Shown here one piece after another: positions 48,771 to 58,331 of a DNA stretch of 64,000 nucleotides. Below the pieces are notes generated by a model. It did no database searches. It was not told where the DNA came from and worked only from the letters and a program-made list of their open reading frames with translations. Made by a program: the position numbers and the translations under genes. How positions within the stretch are numbered: the stretch's first letter is position 1; every line of letters begins with the position of its first letter. Source of the DNA: Mycobacterium szulgai (lineage in GTDB: Bacteria; Actinomycetota; Actinomycetes; Mycobacteriales; Mycobacteriaceae); NCBI RefSeq assembly GCF_002116635.1, contig NZ_LQPW01000156.1:1-64000 (forward strand), written 5' to 3'.

Positions 48771-48799
48771 CAGCCACCCGGCATGAAACCGGGCGGCTG
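48771..48799 (-). terminator. hairpin terminator after paralog B
   Basis: cagccacccgg and ccgggcggctg pair with one mismatch around a 7-nt loop, about 23 bp beyond the stop of the C39-like paralog B. Confidence 0.6.
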
Positions 48800-48821
48800 T
48801 CCGCGGTAGTAGTTTCTTGTG

Positions 48822-49529
48822 TCACTTGCCGGTGGTGACGACCACGAAGTAGTCGCTGGTGGCCCACGCTTTGGTGAACAGGTCCATGGGGATCTGCTCG
48901 TCGCGGCCCTTCTCGTTGCCGCTGTCGTTGAGATGCACCACGCCGTTGGCGGTGTCGACACCGGTCACCACCACGGCGTGGTCGCCCACTGGGTTGCCGT
49001 CGCTGTCCTTGGTCTCAACGGGCTGGCCCCAGATCATTTCGGCGTTCACGTCGACGATCACCTTGCGGCCACTGCCCAGATATTGCTCGAGCGCCTCGAT
49101 GCCCGTGGCGACGCCGGTCTTTGGGCTGTGACTCTGATCGGTCATCTGGACCTCGACGCCGTAGTGTCCCAGCAGCGCCGGCAAGTCCCCGAAACTCGTG
49201 CCCTGGCCCGAGTTCGGGTGCTTCTTGTCGGCCGGCTTGACGTAAATGGAGCCGGGGTGCACGGTGCTGGGTGTGTTCTGAGCCAGCTTGATTATGGCTG
49301 CCTCCGAGGGTTCCTTGCCGGTCATCTGACCGACCACGTCGGCGCTGGCCATCAGCAGGCAGTCGTCGTATTTCTGGTAGCGCCACCACTTGGCGGCGGC
49401 TGCGGGATCCCCGTACATGGTGGCCGCCGATGCGTCGGCCGGACCGGCCACGCCGAGCGCGACGGCACCGGCGGCGACGGTCAACAGGGCGGTCTTCAAT
49501 GCGGTCTTGAAAGCGTAGGTGATTTTCAC
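48822..49529 (-). CDS. secreted C39-like cysteine peptidase domain protein, paralog B
   Basis: 235 residues from the GTG at 49529 (VKITYAFKTALKTALL), which has AAAAGGA upstream; the frame runs to 49571 but the extension would destroy the signal peptide. Signal sequence ends around GPADASA. Same fold and likely triad as paralog A: YDDCLLMASADVVGQMTG, GDHAVVVTGVD and HLNDSG. It is a tandem duplicate of the Rv1268c-type gene. The differences are spread over the protein (for example VEVQMTDQSHSPK against IHAVNTDADTAGK), so the duplication is not recent. Confidence 0.88.
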   Translation of the reverse strand: MKITYAFKTALKTALLTVAAGAVALGVAGPADASAATMYGDPAAAAKWWRYQKYDDCLLMASADVVGQMTGKEPSEAAIIKLAQNTPSTVHPGSIYVKPADKKHPNSGQGTSFGDLPALLGHYGVEVQMTDQSHSPKTGVATGIEALEQYLGSGRKVIVDVNAEMIWGQPVETKDSDGNPVGDHAVVVTGVDTANGVVHLNDSGNEKGRDEQIPMDLFTKAWATSDYFVVVTTGK

Positions 49530-49535
49530 GGTTGT

Positions 49536-49561
49536 CCTTTTCTCGGGCTGTTGAGAAAAGG
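49536..49561 (-). promoter_or_regulatory. 5' UTR hairpin covering the ribosome site, paralog B
   Basis: The same 9-bp ccttttctc/gagaaaagg stem as before paralog A, here with an 8-nt loop. The upstream stretch ttgttatctc-tcgaat-cttggagtga (49580-49607) is also shared with paralog A (48698-48725), suggesting a common promoter. Confidence 0.6.
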
Positions 49562-49622
49562 CTCGGATCAAGACCTATTTGTTATCTCGACGAATCCTTG
49601 GAGTGATTGGTCTGCAGGCCGA

Positions 49623-50006
49623 TCAGTTGCACGCCCACGTGTCGATATAGCCGCCGGCGAGCTTGCTCAGCGCGTCTTTCATCGCGGCGCTCAAATCGGT
49701 GCCGACCCCGCCCTTGTAGTCATGATCTTTGGCGGCGACGGCACCGCATTGGGTGAAGGTGGTCAACACCTTGCAATCGGAATAGCCGCAATGCTTGACC
49801 GCGGTCGCTTCGGCCGCCGCCCGCGTCGGATAGGCATACGACCTGCCCCAGGAACCGTTGGCGGAGTAAGCGATTGCGCCGTAGGACTCGGCGGCTTGCG
49901 CCGTCGGGACCATCGCCGGGGCCAGCGTGAGGATGATCGCGGTGACAATAGCCAGGCGGGCGACAACCACCGCCAGCCGTCGCCGGCGGGTAATCATCGT
50001 CGTCAT
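49623..50006 (-). CDS. small secreted DUF4189-type protein (Rv1269c-like)
   Basis: 127 residues. A signal peptide with a basic head (TRRRRLAVVVARLAIVTAIILTL) ends near AQAA. The mature domain has YGAIAYS, WGRSYAYPTRAAAEATAVKHC, the Cys-containing DCKVLTTFTQCGAVA and a terminal TWACN, the DUF4189 pattern in which four Cys probably form disulfides. The function is unknown. Synteny with lprA supports Rv1269c. Confidence 0.9.
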   Translation of the reverse strand: MTTMITRRRRLAVVVARLAIVTAIILTLAPAMVPTAQAAESYGAIAYSANGSWGRSYAYPTRAAAEATAVKHCGYSDCKVLTTFTQCGAVAAKDHDYKGGVGTDLSAAMKDALSKLAGGYIDTWACN

Positions 50007-50039
50007 GTGGTGAAGTCCTTTCGCCAGGGCCGGAGGTTG

Positions 50040-50795
50040 CTAGACCGGTTTGGTTGCGGTGACCTGCTTGCCCCAGTCGGACATGGTCAGCGTCACCGAA
50101 GTATTCGAGGTCGGGGCGATCTGCAGCTGGACCAGGTGGGAGGACCCGTCCGAAGCGGTCCAGACGGTGGTCGGAACCGTCGCGACGTTCTCGTCGGTCA
50201 GGCGGGATCCGGCCAGTGTTGCGACGTCGTCGGCGCTGGAATCTCCGGTGATCTTCGTGGTAGCAACACCATTCACCTGTTGGGTACCGGCCACCGCAGC
50301 GTTCTTGAGGTTGGCCAATAGGTTGGCCAAGCCCTTGTTCGGGTCCAGCAGGATCGACACGTTGTAGATCGAGGCGCCGTTGCCGAAGTCGGTGTAGGTG
50401 CCGGGCTGGCCGAGGTCGGAGTAGAGATGCCCGTCGACGTAGACGAACTGCGCGTCCTGCGGGTTGTTGCCGACGAGCATGGTGGCGCTGCCGGTGGCGA
50501 CGGTCTGCGGCGTGTTGGAGACATCGCCCTCGAGTTTTGTCACCCGCAGGTTGGGCACGTCGCCCTGCACGGACAGGGTCAGATGCATTCCGGTGACTTT
50601 CCGCATGACGTCGGCGGCCTGCTTGAGCAGTGTGGCGGCCTCGCCGCTGGTTCCGTTGGCCGTGGTGGCCGACGATCCGGCGTTCGAGCCGCCGTGGTTC
50701 CCGCAGCCGCCGAGGGATGGGACGACGGCGAACAAGGCGAGTGCGGCAGCCGCGGCGGCGACACGGGTCCGGTTGGCACGAGTCGGAAGCTTCAT
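50040..50795 (-). CDS. lprA: lipoprotein LprA (LppX/LprAFG family)
   Basis: 251 residues. The signal peptide ends in the lipobox LGGC near residue 30, followed by a Gly/Ser linker. The mature part has the LppX_LprAFG features: LLKQAADVMRKVTGMHLTLSVQGDVPNL, EGDVSNTPQTVATGSATML, YVDGHLYSDLG and LQIAPTSNTSVTLTMSDWGKQV. These proteins hold acylated glycolipids in a hydrophobic pocket; M. tuberculosis LprA is a TLR2 agonist. Position matches Rv1270c. Confidence 0.93.
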   Translation of the reverse strand: MKLPTRANRTRVAAAAAALALFAVVPSLGGCGNHGGSNAGSSATTANGTSGEAATLLKQAADVMRKVTGMHLTLSVQGDVPNLRVTKLEGDVSNTPQTVATGSATMLVGNNPQDAQFVYVDGHLYSDLGQPGTYTDFGNGASIYNVSILLDPNKGLANLLANLKNAAVAGTQQVNGVATTKITGDSSADDVATLAGSRLTDENVATVPTTVWTASDGSSHLVQLQIAPTSNTSVTLTMSDWGKQVTATKPV

Positions 50796-50890
50796 CGACT
50801 TCTCCCTAATCTTGGTCCTTGTGTCGGCCGAGAGCCGGCTACCCCGGACACCGAGCTTAGTGAGGGCTCAGGGATGGCAAACGAGCAAAT

Positions 50891-50915
50891 GGGGATCCCG
50901 GTGCCCGGGATCCCC
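50891..50915 (-). terminator. hairpin terminator after the DUF732 gene
   Basis: Perfect 11-bp stem (ggggatcccgg and its complement) with a 3-nt loop, 18 bp after the stop of the DUF732 gene. A second small palindrome, cacctgcaggtg, lies between. Confidence 0.75.
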
Positions 50916-50932
50916 ACCTGCAGGTGCGGCGA

Positions 50933-51265
50933 TTAGGCGAGCTGGCTGGCGTACTGCGGGCAGTAGTCCTTGGTGGCGTAGACGACGAAGTAGGCGGCTT
51001 GCTTGGAGGTCAGGTTGGTCTGGCTGAGCACCTCGTTGGCGATCTCCGTGCCGGTCTTGCCGGCAGCCAGCTCCGTGCACACCTGGTGGCCTTGCTGCAC
51101 GGCGGCCTGCGGAGAGGAGAAGCTGACGCCGATCGACTGCATCTGCGAGATGAATGTGTCGTCGGCCGCGCTGGCCGAGGCGGCGCCCGCGGTGGCGACG
51201 GCAAGCGCGACGGCCGCGGCGCCGACTGCGGTGGTGAGGGCTGCGGTGATGCGGGGTGAGAACAT
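50933..51265 (-). CDS. small secreted DUF732 protein (Rv1271c-like)
   Basis: 110 residues from the ATG at 51265, which has AAGGAG seven bases upstream; the open frame extends to 51541 but is not a gene. Signal peptide MFSPRITAALTTAVGAAAVALA ends near ASASA. The mature domain, TFISQMQSIGVSFSSPQAAV, QGHQVCTELAAGKTGTEIANE and TKDYCPQYASQ, has the two-Cys DUF732 pattern common in secreted mycobacterial proteins. Function is unknown. Confidence 0.93.
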   Translation of the reverse strand: MFSPRITAALTTAVGAAAVALAVATAGAASASAADDTFISQMQSIGVSFSSPQAAVQQGHQVCTELAAGKTGTEIANEVLSQTNLTSKQAAYFVVYATKDYCPQYASQLA

Positions 51266-51366
51266 TTTTAGCTCCTTGCTGAGGTGGTCTCCTGGCTGGA
51301 TGACCTCAGAATCGGGGCGTGCGCTTGGCGGATTCTCGATAACTTCTTGGTAACGCCGCGCGCCGG

Positions 51367-53286
51367 CTACATCGAAGCCTGGGTCATCGCGTAGTACGCC
51401 CCTTGCCGGGCCAGCAGCTCGGCGTGATCGCCTTGCTCGACGATCTGGCCGTCCTGGACGACCAGGATCTGGTCGGCGTCGCGGATCGTCGAAAGCCGGT
51501 GGGCGATAACGAAACTCGTCCGGTCCCGGCGAAGTTCGCACATCGCGCGCTGGATGAGCAATTCGGTGCGGGTATCGACCGAGCTGGTGGCCTCGTCCAG
51601 GATCAGCAGCTGCGGACGCGCCAGGAAAGCCCGGGCGATCGTGATGAGCTGCTTCTCGCCGGCGCTGACGTTGCCGCCGCCGCCGCTGATCCGGGTCTGG
51701 TAACCGGCCGGCAGGGTGTGGACGAACCGGTCGACGTAGGCCGCCCTGGCCGCTTCCACTATCTCGTCGGCACTGGCGTCGGGTCGCCCATAGGCGATGT
51801 TGTCCTCGATGGTCCCGTCGAACAGCCAGGTGTCTTGCAGCACCATGCCGATTCGCGATCGCAGCGAATGCCGGTTAAGCGCGGCGATATTGATGCCGTC
51901 GATCAGGATTTCGCCGGAATCGACCTCGTAGAACCGCATCAGCAGGTTCACCAGGGTGGTTTTGCCCGCCCCGGTGGGGCCGACGATCGCCACGGTGCTG
52001 CCGGGTTCGGCCAGCAGGGACAGGTCGCGGATCACCGGGATGCCCGTGCGGTAGGCGAAGTTCACGTGCCTGAACTCGACGCGTCCCGGCTGCGGGCCGA
52101 GCTCTGGCGCCGGAATTAGGCCAGGCTCCGGGTCGGGGGATTCCTCCGGCTCGTCGAGCAGATCGAACACCCGCTCGGCACTGGCGACGCCGGACTGCAG
52201 GCTGTTGTACATGCCGGCCACCTGGCCGATGGGCTGGTTGAACTGGCGGACGTACTGGATGAAGGCCTGGATGCTGCCGAGGGTGATCTGGCCGGTGGCC
52301 ACCTGCAGGCCGCCGATCACCGCGACCGCGACATAGCCGAGATTTCCGATGAACGTCGTCGCCGGGCCGACCAGCCCGGAGAAGAACTGCGCGCCGAAGC
52401 TGGCCTGGTAGACGTCGTCGTTGAGCCTGCGGAACTGTTCTTTCGCGGCGGCCTGGTGGCCGAACGTCTTGACGACCGTGAAACCGCTGTAGGTCTCTTC
52501 GATATGGGCATTGAGGCGGCCGGTGCTGGTCCAGTGCGCCACGAACAGGCGCTGCGAACGTTTGGTGATCGCGCGGGTCGCCAACAGGGACAGCGGCACC
52601 GTCAGCACGGTGATCAACGCCAGCAGCGGCGAGATGGACACCATCATCGCCAGCACGGCCACCACGGTCAGGACCGCAGTGACCAGCTGACTGATCGTCA
52701 TCGACAGCGCGGACTGAACGTTGTCGATGTCATTGGTGACTCGGCTCAGCAGCTCACCGCGCTGCCGGTTGTCGAAGTAGGCCAGCGGCAGCCGGTGCAG
52801 TTTGTCCTCGACGTCGGAGCGCAACGCGGTGACGGTGCGTTGCACCGTGAGGTTCAGTAACCGCGCTTGGGCCCAAATCAACAGCGCGGCAACAAGATAC
52901 AGGGCTAGCGCCAGTGCCAGCGTGCGCGCCACCGCGGCGAAGTCCACGCCCTGGCCGGGCACCACGTTCATACGGGACAGCAGGTCGGCGAAGGTAGTGT
53001 CGCCGCGGGCCCGGGCCGCGGCGACCGCCTGGGCTTTGGTGATGCCCTTAGGTAGCCCGCGGCCGATGACGCCGTTGAACAACAGGTCGGTGGCGTGGCC
53101 GAGGATCCGTGGGACCACGACTCCGATCGCGGTGCCGGTGATGCCCAGCGTGATCACTGCCAGACTCAGCCGGCGTTGCGGCGCAAGCCGTTTCACCAGC
53201 CTCGTCGCCGTTCCCCAGAAATCGCGCGACCGCGCCTTGGGGTCCGGCGCGGCGCCGCGGGGGCGCGCGCCCACCGGCGCGCTCAT
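51367..53286 (-). CDS. ABC exporter half-transporter (Rv1272c-like)
   Basis: 639 residues. An N-terminal six-helix exporter domain (about 35-360) is followed by an ATPase with Walker [11 protein letters not shown]-loop [10 protein letters not shown], Walker [13 protein letters not shown] with the catalytic Glu intact, and a non-standard signature VSAGEKQ in place of LSGGQ. It starts by ATGA overlap with the upstream partner, so the two are translationally coupled and probably form a heterodimer. Reports on Rv1272c/Rv1273c link the pair to lipid movement; direction and cargo are not shown by the sequence. Confidence 0.93.
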   Translation of the reverse strand: MSAPVGARPRGAAPDPKARSRDFWGTATRLVKRLAPQRRLSLAVITLGITGTAIGVVVPRILGHATDLLFNGVIGRGLPKGITKAQAVAAARARGDTTFADLLSRMNVVPGQGVDFAAVARTLALALALYLVAALLIWAQARLLNLTVQRTVTALRSDVEDKLHRLPLAYFDNRQRGELLSRVTNDIDNVQSALSMTISQLVTAVLTVVAVLAMMVSISPLLALITVLTVPLSLLATRAITKRSQRLFVAHWTSTGRLNAHIEETYSGFTVVKTFGHQAAAKEQFRRLNDDVYQASFGAQFFSGLVGPATTFIGNLGYVAVAVIGGLQVATGQITLGSIQAFIQYVRQFNQPIGQVAGMYNSLQSGVASAERVFDLLDEPEESPDPEPGLIPAPELGPQPGRVEFRHVNFAYRTGIPVIRDLSLLAEPGSTVAIVGPTGAGKTTLVNLLMRFYEVDSGEILIDGINIAALNRHSLRSRIGMVLQDTWLFDGTIEDNIAYGRPDASADEIVEAARAAYVDRFVHTLPAGYQTRISGGGGNVSAGEKQLITIARAFLARPQLLILDEATSSVDTRTELLIQRAMCELRRDRTSFVIAHRLSTIRDADQILVVQDGQIVEQGDHAELLARQGAYYAMTQASM

Positions 53287-55022
53287 CGCGGGCCTCCGAT
53301 GCCGGCGCCCACCGACTGCGAAGCGGCGAACTCCGCGTAGGCGGCGCAGTCGGTTACCAGCGATTCATGGGTGCCGGTGCCGACGATCCCGCCGTTGTCG
53401 ACGACGACGATCTGGTCGGCCTGGGCGGCAGTTGAAACACGTTGGGTGACAATGATAATCGTGGCGTCGCGGGCCGTGTCGCGCAGTGCGGCGCGCACCC
53501 GGGCGTCGGTGTGTACGTCCAGCGCGGAGAACGCGTCGTCGAATAGGTAGAGGGCCGGCCGGCGGATCACCGCCCGGGCGATCGCCAGCCGTTGGCGCTG
53601 GCCGCCGGAGAAATTGACGCCGCCCTGACCCACGCGCATGTGCAGCCCGTGTGCCCTGACGAAATCCTCGGCCGCGGCCACCCGCAACGCTTCCCACATT
53701 TCTTCTTCGGTTGCCTCGGCCTTGCCGTATCCGAGGTTGTCGGCGACGGTGCCGGAGAATAGGTGGCCGCGCTGGGGCACCAGGCCGATCGCCGACCAGA
53801 GCCGCTCGGTGTGGTAGTCGCGCACGTCGATTCCGTCGAGCAGGACCGCGCCGGCTGTGACGTCGTAGAGCCGGCAGATCAGTGACACCAGCGTCGACTT
53901 GCCCGACCCGGTGCTGCCGACGATTGCCGTGGTGGTGCCGGGGAACGCCGTCAGCGAAATATCCTGCAACACAGGGCAATCGGCACCCGGATAGGTGAAC
54001 GTCACCTTATCCAGGCGCAGTGCCCCGGTGATTCCATGCGGCGGGAACTTGGGGTCCGGCGGGTTGTCGACGGCGGCGCGGGTACCCAGCACCTCGGTGA
54101 TGCGTTCGGCGCACACCGAGGCGCGCGGCAGCACGACCAGCGTCATGGTTGCCATCAACACCGCCATCAGGATCTGGGCGAAGTAGGACAGAAAGGCGCT
54201 CAGCGAGCCGACCTGCATCTGTCCTTTGTCGATGCGCAGGCCGCCGAACCAGATCACCGCGACGCTGGACAGGTTGATGGTCAAGGTGGTGACCGGCAGC
54301 ATCAGCGCCTGATAATTCCCCGACCTCAGTGCGGTATTCGACAACGCGCCATTGGCTTGGGCGAACCGGTTTCGCTCATACCCTTCGCGGGTGAACGCGC
54401 GGACCACCCGGACACCGGAGAGCTGGTCGCGCATGACGCGGTTGATCCCGTCGATCAGCGCCTGCATGCGGCGAAACAGCGGCAGCATCCGAGTCATGAT
54501 CAGGTAGTTGGTGATGGCCAGGACGGGAACGCTGACCAGCAGCAGCCACGTCAAGGCGGCTTCCTGGTGGATGGCCATGATGACACCGCCGATGCACATG
54601 AGCGGGGCGGTGACCAGTATGTTGGCGCCGGTTTGGACCAGGAACACGATCTGGCGCACGTCGTTGGTGCTGCGGGTCAAGAGCGTCGGGGCTCCGAATC
54701 GGGCCGTTTCCCGCTCCGAGAAGCTAATGATGTGCTCGAACATGGCCGCGCGCAGGTCGCGGCCGAAACCCGTCCCGGTCCGGGAGCCGAAGTAGATGGC
54801 GCCCACCGCGCACAGCGCCTGCAGACCGGTGACCACCAGCATCAGCAAGCCCAGCCGGATGATCGTTTCGGTGTCGCCCTTGGCGATGCCGTCGTCGATG
54901 ATCGCCGCATTGACCGTCGGCAGGTACAGCGAAGCCAGTGTGCTGATCAGCTGCAGTACCATCAGCACCGCGACCAGCCGGCGATACGGCCGGATGTACT
55001 GGCGCAGCAGTGCCCGCAGCAT
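53283..55022 (-). CDS. ABC exporter half-transporter with degenerate ATP site (Rv1273c-like)
   Basis: 579 residues from ATG 55022 ([20 protein letters not shown]); the frame runs to 55256 but family members start here. Six membrane helices, then an ATPase with Walker [10 protein letters not shown], signature FSGGQRQR, and Walker [13 protein letters not shown], in which the catalytic Glu is replaced by Asp. Paired with the downstream protein, one composite ATP site is canonical and the other degenerate, as in other heterodimeric exporters. Its stop overlaps the partner's start. Confidence 0.93.
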   Translation of the reverse strand: MLRALLRQYIRPYRRLVAVLMVLQLISTLASLYLPTVNAAIIDDGIAKGDTETIIRLGLLMLVVTGLQALCAVGAIYFGSRTGTGFGRDLRAAMFEHIISFSERETARFGAPTLLTRSTNDVRQIVFLVQTGANILVTAPLMCIGGVIMAIHQEAALTWLLLVSVPVLAITNYLIMTRMLPLFRRMQALIDGINRVMRDQLSGVRVVRAFTREGYERNRFAQANGALSNTALRSGNYQALMLPVTTLTINLSSVAVIWFGGLRIDKGQMQVGSLSAFLSYFAQILMAVLMATMTLVVLPRASVCAERITEVLGTRAAVDNPPDPKFPPHGITGALRLDKVTFTYPGADCPVLQDISLTAFPGTTTAIVGSTGSGKSTLVSLICRLYDVTAGAVLLDGIDVRDYHTERLWSAIGLVPQRGHLFSGTVADNLGYGKAEATEEEMWEALRVAAAEDFVRAHGLHMRVGQGGVNFSGGQRQRLAIARAVIRRPALYLFDDAFSALDVHTDARVRAALRDTARDATIIIVTQRVSTAAQADQIVVVDNGGIVGTGTHESLVTDCAAYAEFAASQSVGAGIGGPR

Positions 55023-55161
55023 TGGGTAACTGTCGCACAGTGGTTGGGCACCCGCGCCGGGTCCACCGGTAAGCCGGAAATGCCTGATCAGATGGCGTGT
55101 CGGTAGTTGACCTGTGGTGCTGCCCCTACACTGCATCCTGTGACCAGCAGAAGAGGTACCG

Positions 55162-55719
55162 GTGCGGCGTAACGTGACGAAGCTGGCGGTGGCGGTCTCG
55201 GCCTTAGTGGCGTTGAGCCCGACCATCGCCGGGTGCTCGAGTGCCGGTGGCGACAAGCCGGGCGCGACGATCTCGTCGTCGCAGGGGAACTCGGAGGGCC
55301 ACCACGGCCCGTTTTTCCCGCAATGCGGCGGCGTCAGCGATCAGACGGTCGCTGAGCAGACCAGGATGACCGGGCTGATCAACACCGCCAAGAACTCGGT
55401 GGGCTGCCAATGGCTGGCGGGCGGCGGCATCTCGGGGCCGCACTTCTCCTTCTCCTGGTATCGCGGTAGCCCGATCGGGCGCGAACGCAAGACGGAGGAG
55501 TTGTCGCGCGCCAGCGTCGAGGACATCAACATCAACGGCCACAGCGGCTTCATCGCGGTGGGCAACGAGCCCAGCCTGGGGGACTCGCTGTGCGAAATCG
55601 GGATCCAATTTCAGGACGACTTCATCGAATGGTCGGTGAGCTTCAGTCAGAAGCCATTCCCGCCGCCGTGCGACATCGCCAAAGAGCTGACCCGCCAGTC
55701 GATTGCGAACTCGAAATGA
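55162..55719 (+). CDS. lprB: lipoprotein LprB
   Basis: 185 residues. The signal peptide ends in the lipobox TIAGC at residues 21-25. The mature protein is a DUF3558-type lipoprotein: FPQCGGVSDQTVAEQTRM, SVGCQWLAGG, FSFSWYRGSPIGRERK, and SLCEIGIQF with paired Cys. The GTG at 55162 follows AGAGGTACC. Its stop overlaps the lprC start by four bases. It is divergent from the ABC exporter pair. Function is unknown. Confidence 0.93.
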   Translation: MRRNVTKLAVAVSALVALSPTIAGCSSAGGDKPGATISSSQGNSEGHHGPFFPQCGGVSDQTVAEQTRMTGLINTAKNSVGCQWLAGGGISGPHFSFSWYRGSPIGRERKTEELSRASVEDININGHSGFIAVGNEPSLGDSLCEIGIQFQDDFIEWSVSFSQKPFPPPCDIAKELTRQSIANSK

Positions 55720-56270
55720 ACCGGCGGACGCGTGGGGTGGTTGCCGTGGTTGCGGCAGTGCTCAGCGTGCTGGCGGTGCTGACCGGTTGCACGAGGTCGG
55801 TCGGCGGCACCGCCGTCAAGGCCGGTAGCGGCGGCGTGCCTCGCAACGACAATTCCGAACGGCAGTATCCGAACCTGCTGAAGGAATGTGAGGTGTTGAC
55901 CACCGACATCCTGGCCAAGACCGTCGGTGCTGACCCGCTGGACATTCAGAGCACGTTCGTCGGCGCAATCTGCCGCTGGCAGGCGGCCAACCCGGCCGGG
56001 CTGATAGACATCACCCGGTTCTGGTTCGAGCAGGGCAGCCTGAGCAACGAGCGCAAAGTCGCCGAGGGGCTGAAATACCAGATCGAGAACCGTTCGATCC
56101 AGGGCATCGACTCCATTGTGATGCGCCCGAACGATCCCAACGGTGCCTGCGGTGTGGCCAGCGACGCGGCCGGAGTGGTCGGCTGGTGGGTCAACCCGCA
56201 AGCGCCCGGTATCGACGCCTGCGGCCAGGCCATCAAGTTGATGGAGCTGACGCTGGCGACCAACGCCTAG
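55716..56270 (+). CDS. lprC: lipoprotein LprC
   Basis: 184 residues. The signal peptide ends in the lipobox VLTGC. Like LprB, it is a DUF3558-type protein (LLKECEVLTTDILAKTVG, GAICRWQAANPAG, TRFWFEQGSLSNER, NGACGVASDAAG, IDACGQAIKLMELT). ATG at 55716 overlaps the lprB stop (ATGA), so the two lipoproteins are probably made together. Longer in-frame starts upstream lie inside lprB and were not used. Confidence 0.93.
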   Translation: MNRRTRGVVAVVAAVLSVLAVLTGCTRSVGGTAVKAGSGGVPRNDNSERQYPNLLKECEVLTTDILAKTVGADPLDIQSTFVGAICRWQAANPAGLIDITRFWFEQGSLSNERKVAEGLKYQIENRSIQGIDSIVMRPNDPNGACGVASDAAGVVGWWVNPQAPGIDACGQAIKLMELTLATNA

Positions 56271-56297
56271 CCACGCGCCTAGCTGCGCAACCCGCAC

Positions 56298-56810
56298 CTA
56301 CTCTTCGCGCGGCACATTGAACTCGATGAGCGCCGCGGTGTTGGGTTCGAGGTCTTTCCAGCGACCGCTGACCCGGAGCACGGCTAGCCCTGACGTGGGG
56401 AACTTGCGCGCAATCCGGTCGACGGCGGCGGTGTCGGTGCCCTCGGCGCCGGCCAGGATGATCGCCACCGATGACATCGTCGGCTCATGTCCGATGACCA
56501 CCAGCGTCTTCACGTCGTCGGGCACCCCGTTGATCTCTTCGATCACGGTTCCGGGCGCCGCGCCGTACAGCCGCTGGACGTATCGCAGCGCAGCGTCGAT
56601 GCCGCTGCACGCCAGGGTTTCCCGCGCACGTGTTGCCGTCGAACACAGCACCAGGTCGATGGGGGACAGGTTGGCGCGCAACCAGTCCCCAGCCAGGCCC
56701 GCCTCGCGGGTACCGCGGGGCGCTAACGGCCGCTCGTGATCGGCAACCTCTTCCGGGTAGGCCGACTTCGCATGCCGCATCAGCACTAGCGTGCGCTGCT
56801 GCTCATTCAT
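56298..56810 (-). CDS. SixA-like phosphohistidine phosphatase (Rv1276c-like)
   Basis: 170 residues of the histidine-phosphatase superfamily. The nucleophile His is in [12 protein letters not shown], the partner Arg in TRARETL, and the second His in [10 protein letters not shown]. SixA enzymes remove phosphate from phospho-His in signalling or PTS proteins. The ATG at 56810 ([13 protein letters not shown]) was preferred to a GTG at 56819. It converges with lprC. Confidence 0.92.
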   Translation of the reverse strand: MNEQQRTLVLMRHAKSAYPEEVADHERPLAPRGTREAGLAGDWLRANLSPIDLVLCSTATRARETLACSGIDAALRYVQRLYGAAPGTVIEEINGVPDDVKTLVVIGHEPTMSSVAIILAGAEGTDTAAVDRIARKFPTSGLAVLRVSGRWKDLEPNTAALIEFNVPREE

Positions 56811-56837
56811 CGGACACACGTTAGTGGAGGCCCGCGA

Positions 56838-58204
56838 CTACGCCGCGTCGTCATCGTCATCCTCCAGGTAAAGGACCTTCTCCGGGTGATGAAACGTGTT
56901 GACGCGGGGCTGCCCGTAGTCGAGATGGGGTGGGGGTATCCATTCCGTTTCGCCTTTGACGTTCTTGCGGGTGGTCCAGCTTTGTTCGGGGAGTTTGTGG
57001 TCGACTCCGCAAGCAAAGGTGAGTTCGTCAATGTCGGTGCGATGAGTGGTTGCCCACTCTTTGGTGTGGTGCACTTCGCAGTAGTAACCTTCACGTCGCA
57101 GCCTGGCGCCGTGCAGCCGCGGTCCTTGGCGTACAACACAATTCGCTGTCCGGGTGAGGCGAGTCTTATCGTGTGGTAGAGCGCGAGGGGTTTGCCTTTG
57201 TCGAAGATGACTAGATAGTGGTTCGCGTGCCGGCCCAATCGGATCACCTCGGACATGGGCAGCAGGGTGCCGCCACCCGTTAAGTCGCGGCCCGTGGCGG
57301 CTTCGAGGGCTTTGAGCGTCGTAATCACGACGATCGACGCCGGTAATCCGTTGTGCCGTCCCAGGTCTCCGGAGCACAACATACCTCGCAGCCCGGCCAG
57401 CAGCCCATCGTGATTGCGTTTCGCCGCGCTGCGGAGGTCTCGGCGCACCGCCTCTGGCGAGGCCTCCCCGTCGAGCACCGGCATCTCGTCCTCGGGGTTG
57501 CACATGCCCGGGGCGGCCAGCTTGGCCAGCGTCGCTTCGATAACGGCCCGCAGCCGTGGGTCGACCACGCCACTGGTGCGTGACATGCCGTCGAATTCCT
57601 GGTTGCCCAGCGTGATCCCGCGCCGCCGGGCGCGGTCGCCGTCGCTGTAGTTGCCATCCGGGTTGAGGCAGTCTGCGAGCACCTTGGCGTAGTCGGCCAG
57701 TTCGTCGGGACGATACTGCCTTCCTTTGGTGGCCAGGTCGGCTTCGGCGGCTTCTCGGGTGAACAGATCCACTGCTTCGGGTAGCCGGGTGAGGAAGCGG
57801 CGGATCACCTGCACATGCTCGTCGCCGAGCAGGCCCTGGCGCTGGGCTCTAGCGGTAGCCTTCAGCTGCGGCGGCAGCGGTTCGCCGCTCAAAGCCCGGC
57901 GCTCGCCCAGATCCTCGGCTTCAGCAATACGGCGCCTGGCCTCCTTGCGGGTGATGCGCAATCGATTGGCCAGCGCCTCGTCCAGCTTGCCGCCCAGTTC
58001 GGTTTCGCCGGACTGCTCGGCGATCTGGTTGATCAATGCATGCCGCACCACCGGCAACCGTCGAGTCTCATCTTCCAAGCGCTGCAGAAGCATCAAACGC
58101 TCTGGAGTGGTCAGGGCGTCGCACGACAGCGCCGGCACACCGGACACCGCGGTGCGCAGCGCGTCGAACGGCGTCACGACGGCCTCCCGGGTGCTCGAAC
58201 CCAT
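56838..58204 (-). pseudogene. 13E12-type DUF222/HNH endonuclease, frameshifted
   Basis: The N-terminal DUF222 part (about 1-370; [47 protein letters not shown]) leads into GCTAPGCDV, the start of the HNH domain. There the frame breaks near 57085. The original frame continues as nonsense to 56807; the right continuation, [19 protein letters not shown] then [10 protein letters not shown] and ending LEDDDDDAA, is in the next frame to 56838. One inserted base would restore the protein. 13E12 elements are multicopy in mycobacteria and mobile-like. There is no counterpart here in M. tuberculosis as I recall it, so it is probably an insertion between the sixA and Rv1277 homologs. Confidence 0.82.
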
Positions 58205-58331
58205 GTTCGAAACACTACGCCGGCCCCCTGACAAGAATGACCTGCCGACGCACGTCCCCGAACTTGTCGGAGCCCAGTCCTACACTCGCAATGCCTTGGA
58301 AAGAAACGCAGTTCGGGAGGAGGGCGCCAGG

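Noticed and set aside
51268-51541. N-terminal extension of the DUF732 protein
   Set aside because: It would place a 90-residue Arg-rich tail before a clear signal peptide; AAGGAG precedes the ATG at 51265.
57726-58331. Upstream extension of the SbcD-like gene
   Set aside because: It runs antisense through the HNH gene and lies before the family start MKFLHTADW.
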